From Alphaproteobacteria bacterium (GTDB lineage: Bacteria; Pseudomonadota; Alphaproteobacteria; Micavibrionales; UBA1664), in contig JAUHXB010000026.1 in the NCBI GenBank assembly GCA_030427215.1, positions 1 through 10,408 of the forward strand: a DNA stretch of 10,408 bases, in the 5' to 3' direction. Of this stretch, positions 6,909 to 10,408 are shown piece after piece. The position numbers were made by a program, and so were the translations under genes. Below the pieces are notes generated by a model. The model ran no database searches and was not told the origin of the DNA. It saw only the letters and a list, made by a program, of their open reading frames with translations. Position 1 is the first letter of the stretch. Each line of letters starts with the position of its first letter.

Positions 6909-6959
6909 TGACGCCTTATCAAAAAAATTTCCAGCCTCATATCTGTTGCAAAGCAATAT

Positions 6960-7277
6960 TTAAACTGCAGAGTCTGCCCACTCACTCAATTGTGTTTTAG
7001 ACATGCCACCAACCTTTGTCTCTGTGACTTCACCGCCCTTAAAAACCATCAAAGTCGGAATGCCGCGCACACCATATTTTGTGGGTGTGTTTGGGTTTTC
7101 ATCAATATTCATCTTAACGATTTTAACTTTATCTTTCATTTCTTCTGACAATTCGTCTACCAGCGGTGATAACGCCTTACACGGGCCACACCACTCCGCC
7201 CAAAAATCAACAATAACTGGGGTGTCAGAATTTAAAACATCTTTTTCAAAACTGTCGTCGGATACTTGATTTGCCAT
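6960..7277 (-). CDS. trxA: Thioredoxin
   Basis: The product is a 105-residue cytosolic thioredoxin that reduces protein disulfides and is recharged by thioredoxin reductase. The active site is WCGPC at 29-33 within VDFWAEWCGPCKALSP, and the cis-proline is Pro74 in GIPTLMVF. There is no signal peptide, so a periplasmic role is unlikely. The start is firm: AAGGAG lies eight bases before ATG 7277. It follows addA by 32 bp on the same strand, the arrangement common in alphaproteobacteria. It may be in an operon with addA. TTGAAA (7323-7318) with TATACA (7300-7295), 17 bp apart at the end of addA, could give it its own promoter. However, the predicted transcript start would fall in the ribosome site, so I give this little weight. 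No strong terminator follows; there is a short TTGC/GCAA stem and, 15 bases later, a T-run. Confidence 0.97.
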   Translation of the reverse strand: MANQVSDDSFEKDVLNSDTPVIVDFWAEWCGPCKALSPLVDELSEEMKDKVKIVKMNIDENPNTPTKYGVRGIPTLMVFKGGEVTETKVGGMSKTQLSEWADSAV

Positions 7278-7285
7278 TATTTATG

Positions 7286-7291
7286 CTCCTT
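7286..7291 (-). promoter_or_regulatory. Strong ribosome binding site of trxA
   Basis: AAGGAG on the - strand, eight bases before the trxA ATG, is the closest match to the anti-Shine-Dalgarno sequence at any start in this window. It fits a highly expressed thioredoxin. Confidence 0.75.
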
Positions 7292-7309
7292 GATTGTATA
7301 TATATTGTA

Positions 7310-10300
7310 TCAGTTATTTTCAAAATCAACCACTTCCATCATATGTGGGCCGTCTGTCCATAATAAGGCGCATTTTACATGATGTTTGGGATAGATTTGT
7401 TCTATAAGCGATTTATAGGCCGATAGTTGTTTTTTATATTGGCGCGGAATATCATTAGTATGACGAGGCGAGGGTCTGTTTGATTTGTAATCAACAATCC
7501 AGACATGATCATCATCAACATACAGGCGATCAATTTGCCCCGATATAAAATCATATGATCCATCGGGTTTTTCAATTTTACCAGAAACTGGAACTTCCGC
7601 CATTGATCCTTTTGAAAAAAATGGTTTAAAAGTTTCATCTGTTATAATCGTCATAACTTCCGATAAAATGTTGTTTCTAATATCTGGCGGTAAATCCGAT
7701 GCCTGTTTCTCCAAATATAATTGTCCCAGCTCATGCCTTTCATCGGCATCATATTGTGGCAGATATTGTAAAAGATCATGCGTTAAATTCCCGCGCCTAA
7801 ATCGATAAGAGTCATTAATATTTGCCAACGGTGATAATACTGCCGTATCATCGCGATCAATGTATGAAGGACGTATCGTTTGGGTGTTTTTATGATCTGG
7901 TGTCATCGAAATTGATTTTCTGATCCATGTAGGGCAATCATAATTTTCTGATAGTTTTGTGTCTTTATGGGATATTTCTAATGATGATTGACGATGTGTT
8001 TCATAGATTATGGCCGATGGATTATCATCCACCATATACTCCAAATCCTTTTCCCATTTAACTTCAACATAATCTGTCTTCAACAAACCATTTTTAACCG
8101 ATTGATACCATGATAAATCAGAACAATCTGATTGTGTTCGATTCAAAGACCCACAAACAATTAGCCGATCTTCGGCACGTGTTAGAGCAACATATAGTAA
8201 TCGTTGATATTCATCCTCAATTTTCTTTTGGTGTTCTTTTTGATAGTCAGATAGATACTGATTAAAAATTGTCGCAGAAGGCGACCAAAGGGGCATATAG
8301 CTATCTATCCAAAAAAATCCTTGGTCACTGTCTAAATACGATTGAGGCAAAGATGTCGTATCTGGTAAAAAAACAATCGGAGCCTGCAATCCTTTTGAGG
8401 CATGAACAGTCATAATACGAACCATGTTTTCCGTATGATCCATTTCACGCTTGATATCTTTTGTATTATTTTCAATAAAATGTACAAATCCCTGAATTCC
8501 TATCGCTGGATTCTTGTAATCATACTCCAACGCCATATTTAATAATTCTTGAAGAGGATCTAGGCAATCTTGTCCTAATCTTTTTGTCATGGCCTGCCAT
8601 CCCGTATAATCATGAGAGGGGGTCTGCGTGTTTAAAATAAAACTACAGGCCGTAAAAGCGTTTTCCCCTGATAAAGATTGAATCAGATTTGAAAGATAAT
8701 CCGTCACTGCATGACAGTTATTTTTTTTAATTTCCGCCCATAATGTTCCTCTACGTGAATAGCATAGCTCTTCTATATCCTCATCTTTCCAACCGATTAA
8801 AGGAGATTTTAAAACACAGGCCAAGTTCAAATCATCATCAGGCATGAGCGCAAAATTCAGCACAGCCACAATATCTTTAACCGCAATATGTGATGAAATC
8901 ACCAAGCGGTCCGCACCCGAAACAGGTATATTATAATCCTTTAAACATCGTATCAGCTGATCAACAAATGATGTTCGACGTCGAACCAAAATCATAATAT
9001 CTTGTGCCTCGATAGCACGGTTTTTCGATGGTAAAATTTCTTGTCGTGATATCCATTCATGAATTTGTTTTGCGACCGTCTTTGCCAATGCATATTGGGC
9101 ATCTTGATTATTTTTTATTTCAATAGGCATTGGCCAGCTCTCATGATCCTCCTTTTTGGGAGTTTTATATAAGGGCCACAACTCAACCCGCCCATGTTGC
9201 CCCAAACGATATGCCGTGTGGTTGTGATAGGCGTTTGGATCAGATGTCAGTGAGGCCTTCATGTCATCGCTCTGAAAAATAGTATCCACGACATTAAGCA
9301 CAGCCTCGGTCGAACGAAATGATGTGTTCATTGGTATAACGTCAAACGAGTTTTGTGATGATTGGAATTGATCAGTCATTTTTATTTTGACTTGACCGTA
9401 ACCTTTTGCATCCGCACCTTGAAAGCTAAAAATTGATTGTTTACCATCACCAACAACAAATAATGTCTTTGCAATGTCGCCATCATGTGTTGAAAAACCA
9501 CTTGTAAAATCTTCGCATAGGCATTGAATAATCTCCCATTGTTGAGGATTGGTATCTTGGGATTCATCAACCATAATATGGTGGATTTTGTAGTCCAACT
9601 TATACAAAATCCAATCCCTCATAGACGAACGAAGCAATGCACATGTTTTGTCAATTAAGTCATTATAATCCAAGCCTTGGCGCTCTGTCTTAAGTCGTTC
9701 AAATTCGTCTAAAATAAAAACGGAAAGAAATAATAACGTCTTAGTGTGTTCAAAGATCATCAAACTGCTAACATGATCTTCATACTCTAGAACATAATCC
9801 GCCATAGTATTAAAAATCTGAATAGCGCGTGGATCGTCAATCTTTTTGGGTAGCGCGCGAATTGTATTTTTTTTCGTTAGAAAAAATTCTTTGTATTTGG
9901 GATATATTTTGAAACGGTCAAGTTTATCGGCATGATAAAAATCATAAACGCACTGTACCGCTTCTGCTTGTTTTTCTGTTCCATTGCTGAAAAAATCGCA
10001 CAGGAAAAATGCATCATTTTGCGGAGTATGGTCATGATGAAAAAAGGACGTAAAAACATCATTTGAATCATTATAATTTGCAACATTCAGTATTGTTTGA
10101 ATATGATTTACAAGATTATCAAGTCCATCATGATGATCAAATGTCGCCTTTAACTTATGCCTTTGATTCAAAATGTTTTCAAAAATCTTAATCATCTGAT
10201 CGCCATTTTTGGCCATTATGATTTGGTTCAACATCCCAGCAATTGTTTTATCAATCGTTGAGTTATGAATGAGAGACGATATCGTCTGCCCAATCAAATG

Positions 10301-10408
10301 GCGTGTCTCGTCATCATCCATAATCTTAAAAGATGGTGGCAGGCCAGCCTCCATGGTGAAACGTCCCAATAGAGACTGACAAAATCCATGGATTGTAGTG
10401 ATATTAAG
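7310..10408 (-). CDS. addA: AddA: ATP-dependent helicase/exonuclease subunit A (5'-truncated by window edge)
   Basis: AddA is the UvrD-type helicase and RecB-like nuclease subunit of AddAB, which resects double-strand breaks for RecA loading. The frame is open to base 10408, giving 1032 visible residues. The N-terminal part with Walker A lies outside, and a TTG at 10369 is not the real start because ITTIHGFCQSLL (motif Ib) precedes it. Numbering from the first visible residue, motif II is VDESQD (280-285), motif III GDGKQSIFSFQGAD (320-333), motif IV NTSFRS (361-366), motif V MTVHASKG (666-673) and motif VI LLYVALTRAEDR (737-748). The nuclease domain has His877, Asp960 in GQIDRL, and Asp973-Lys975 in VDYKSN, followed by a QYKKQLSAY motif. 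All look intact, so both helicase and nuclease should be active. The expected partner addB would lie upstream, beyond the right edge. trxA follows by 32 bp. Confidence 0.95.
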   Translation of the reverse strand, partial: LNITTIHGFCQSLLGRFTMEAGLPPSFKIMDDDETRHLIGQTISSLIHNSTIDKTIAGMLNQIIMAKNGDQMIKIFENILNQRHKLKATFDHHDGLDNLVNHIQTILNVANYNDSNDVFTSFFHHDHTPQNDAFFLCDFFSNGTEKQAEAVQCVYDFYHADKLDRFKIYPKYKEFFLTKKNTIRALPKKIDDPRAIQIFNTMADYVLEYEDHVSSLMIFEHTKTLLFLSVFILDEFERLKTERQGLDYNDLIDKTCALLRSSMRDWILYKLDYKIHHIMVDESQDTNPQQWEIIQCLCEDFTSGFSTHDGDIAKTLFVVGDGKQSIFSFQGADAKGYGQVKIKMTDQFQSSQNSFDVIPMNTSFRSTEAVLNVVDTIFQSDDMKASLTSDPNAYHNHTAYRLGQHGRVELWPLYKTPKKEDHESWPMPIEIKNNQDAQYALAKTVAKQIHEWISRQEILPSKNRAIEAQDIMILVRRRTSFVDQLIRCLKDYNIPVSGADRLVISSHIAVKDIVAVLNFALMPDDDLNLACVLKSPLIGWKDEDIEELCYSRRGTLWAEIKKNNCHAVTDYLSNLIQSLSGENAFTACSFILNTQTPSHDYTGWQAMTKRLGQDCLDPLQELLNMALEYDYKNPAIGIQGFVHFIENNTKDIKREMDHTENMVRIMTVHASKGLQAPIVFLPDTTSLPQSYLDSDQGFFWIDSYMPLWSPSATIFNQYLSDYQKEHQKKIEDEYQRLLYVALTRAEDRLIVCGSLNRTQSDCSDLSWYQSVKNGLLKTDYVEVKWEKDLEYMVDDNPSAIIYETHRQSSLEISHKDTKLSENYDCPTWIRKSISMTPDHKNTQTIRPSYIDRDDTAVLSPLANINDSYRFRRGNLTHDLLQYLPQYDADERHELGQLYLEKQASDLPPDIRNNILSEVMTIITDETFKPFFSKGSMAEVPVSGKIEKPDGSYDFISGQIDRLYVDDDHVWIVDYKSNRPSPRHTNDIPRQYKKQLSAYKSLIEQIYPKHHVKCALLWTDGPHMMEVVDFENN

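Noticed and set aside
6938..6957. Possible trxA terminator (TTGC-TTT-GCAA stem)
   Set aside because: Four base pairs with the T-run displaced by about 15 bases is too weak to call a terminator.
7310..10369. AddA complete from a TTG at 10369
   Set aside because: The frame stays open to the window edge and encodes the conserved TIHGFCQ motif upstream. The Walker A region must lie beyond 10408.

Overview
This window looks like AT-rich chromosomal DNA from an alphaproteobacterium, carrying a mevalonate (MVA) isoprenoid pathway that is unusual for that class. The assignment is an inference. It rests on an AddA-type helicase-nuclease followed directly by trxA, which is a common alphaproteobacterial order, and on the style of the single-domain response regulators. 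No rRNA or ribosomal protein is present to fix the taxon. All nine genes are ordinary, tightly packed coding sequences. I see no tRNA, rRNA, insertion sequence, CRISPR array or prophage, and no gene-free stretch longer than about 100 bp.

Left part (1-3963): four mevalonate-pathway genes lie in two converging groups. On the + strand are a diphosphomevalonate decarboxylase cut by the left window edge and an overlapping mevalonate-kinase-type GHMP kinase. On the - strand, HMG-CoA reductase is followed by HMG-CoA synthase, joined by an ATGA start/stop overlap. The two groups meet tail to tail, sharing a single TTAA that supplies both stop codons. Together they would condense acetoacetyl-CoA with acetyl-CoA to HMG-CoA, reduce it to mevalonate, phosphorylate it, and finally decarboxylate to isopentenyl diphosphate. 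Acetoacetyl-CoA thiolase, a recognisable phosphomevalonate kinase and IPP isomerase are not in the window.

Middle part (4029-6897): two tandem CheY-like receiver-only proteins without a partner kinase or output domain, then acetyl-CoA synthetase (acs). All are on the - strand. Acs makes the acetyl-CoA that the MVA pathway consumes, although it serves general metabolism as well.

Right part (6960-10408): thioredoxin (trxA), preceded by addA. AddA runs off the right edge, so its N-terminal Walker A region is missing, but helicase motifs II-VI and the RecB-type nuclease motif are all visible.

The most interesting aspects are the complete catalytic residues of the upper MVA pathway in this setting, the apparent mixed ancestry of its enzymes, and several compact control features. 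These are a palindrome within a possible promoter of the reductase, the shared stop site, and a four-codon mini-ORF abutting acs. I do not see a clearly new biological system here.
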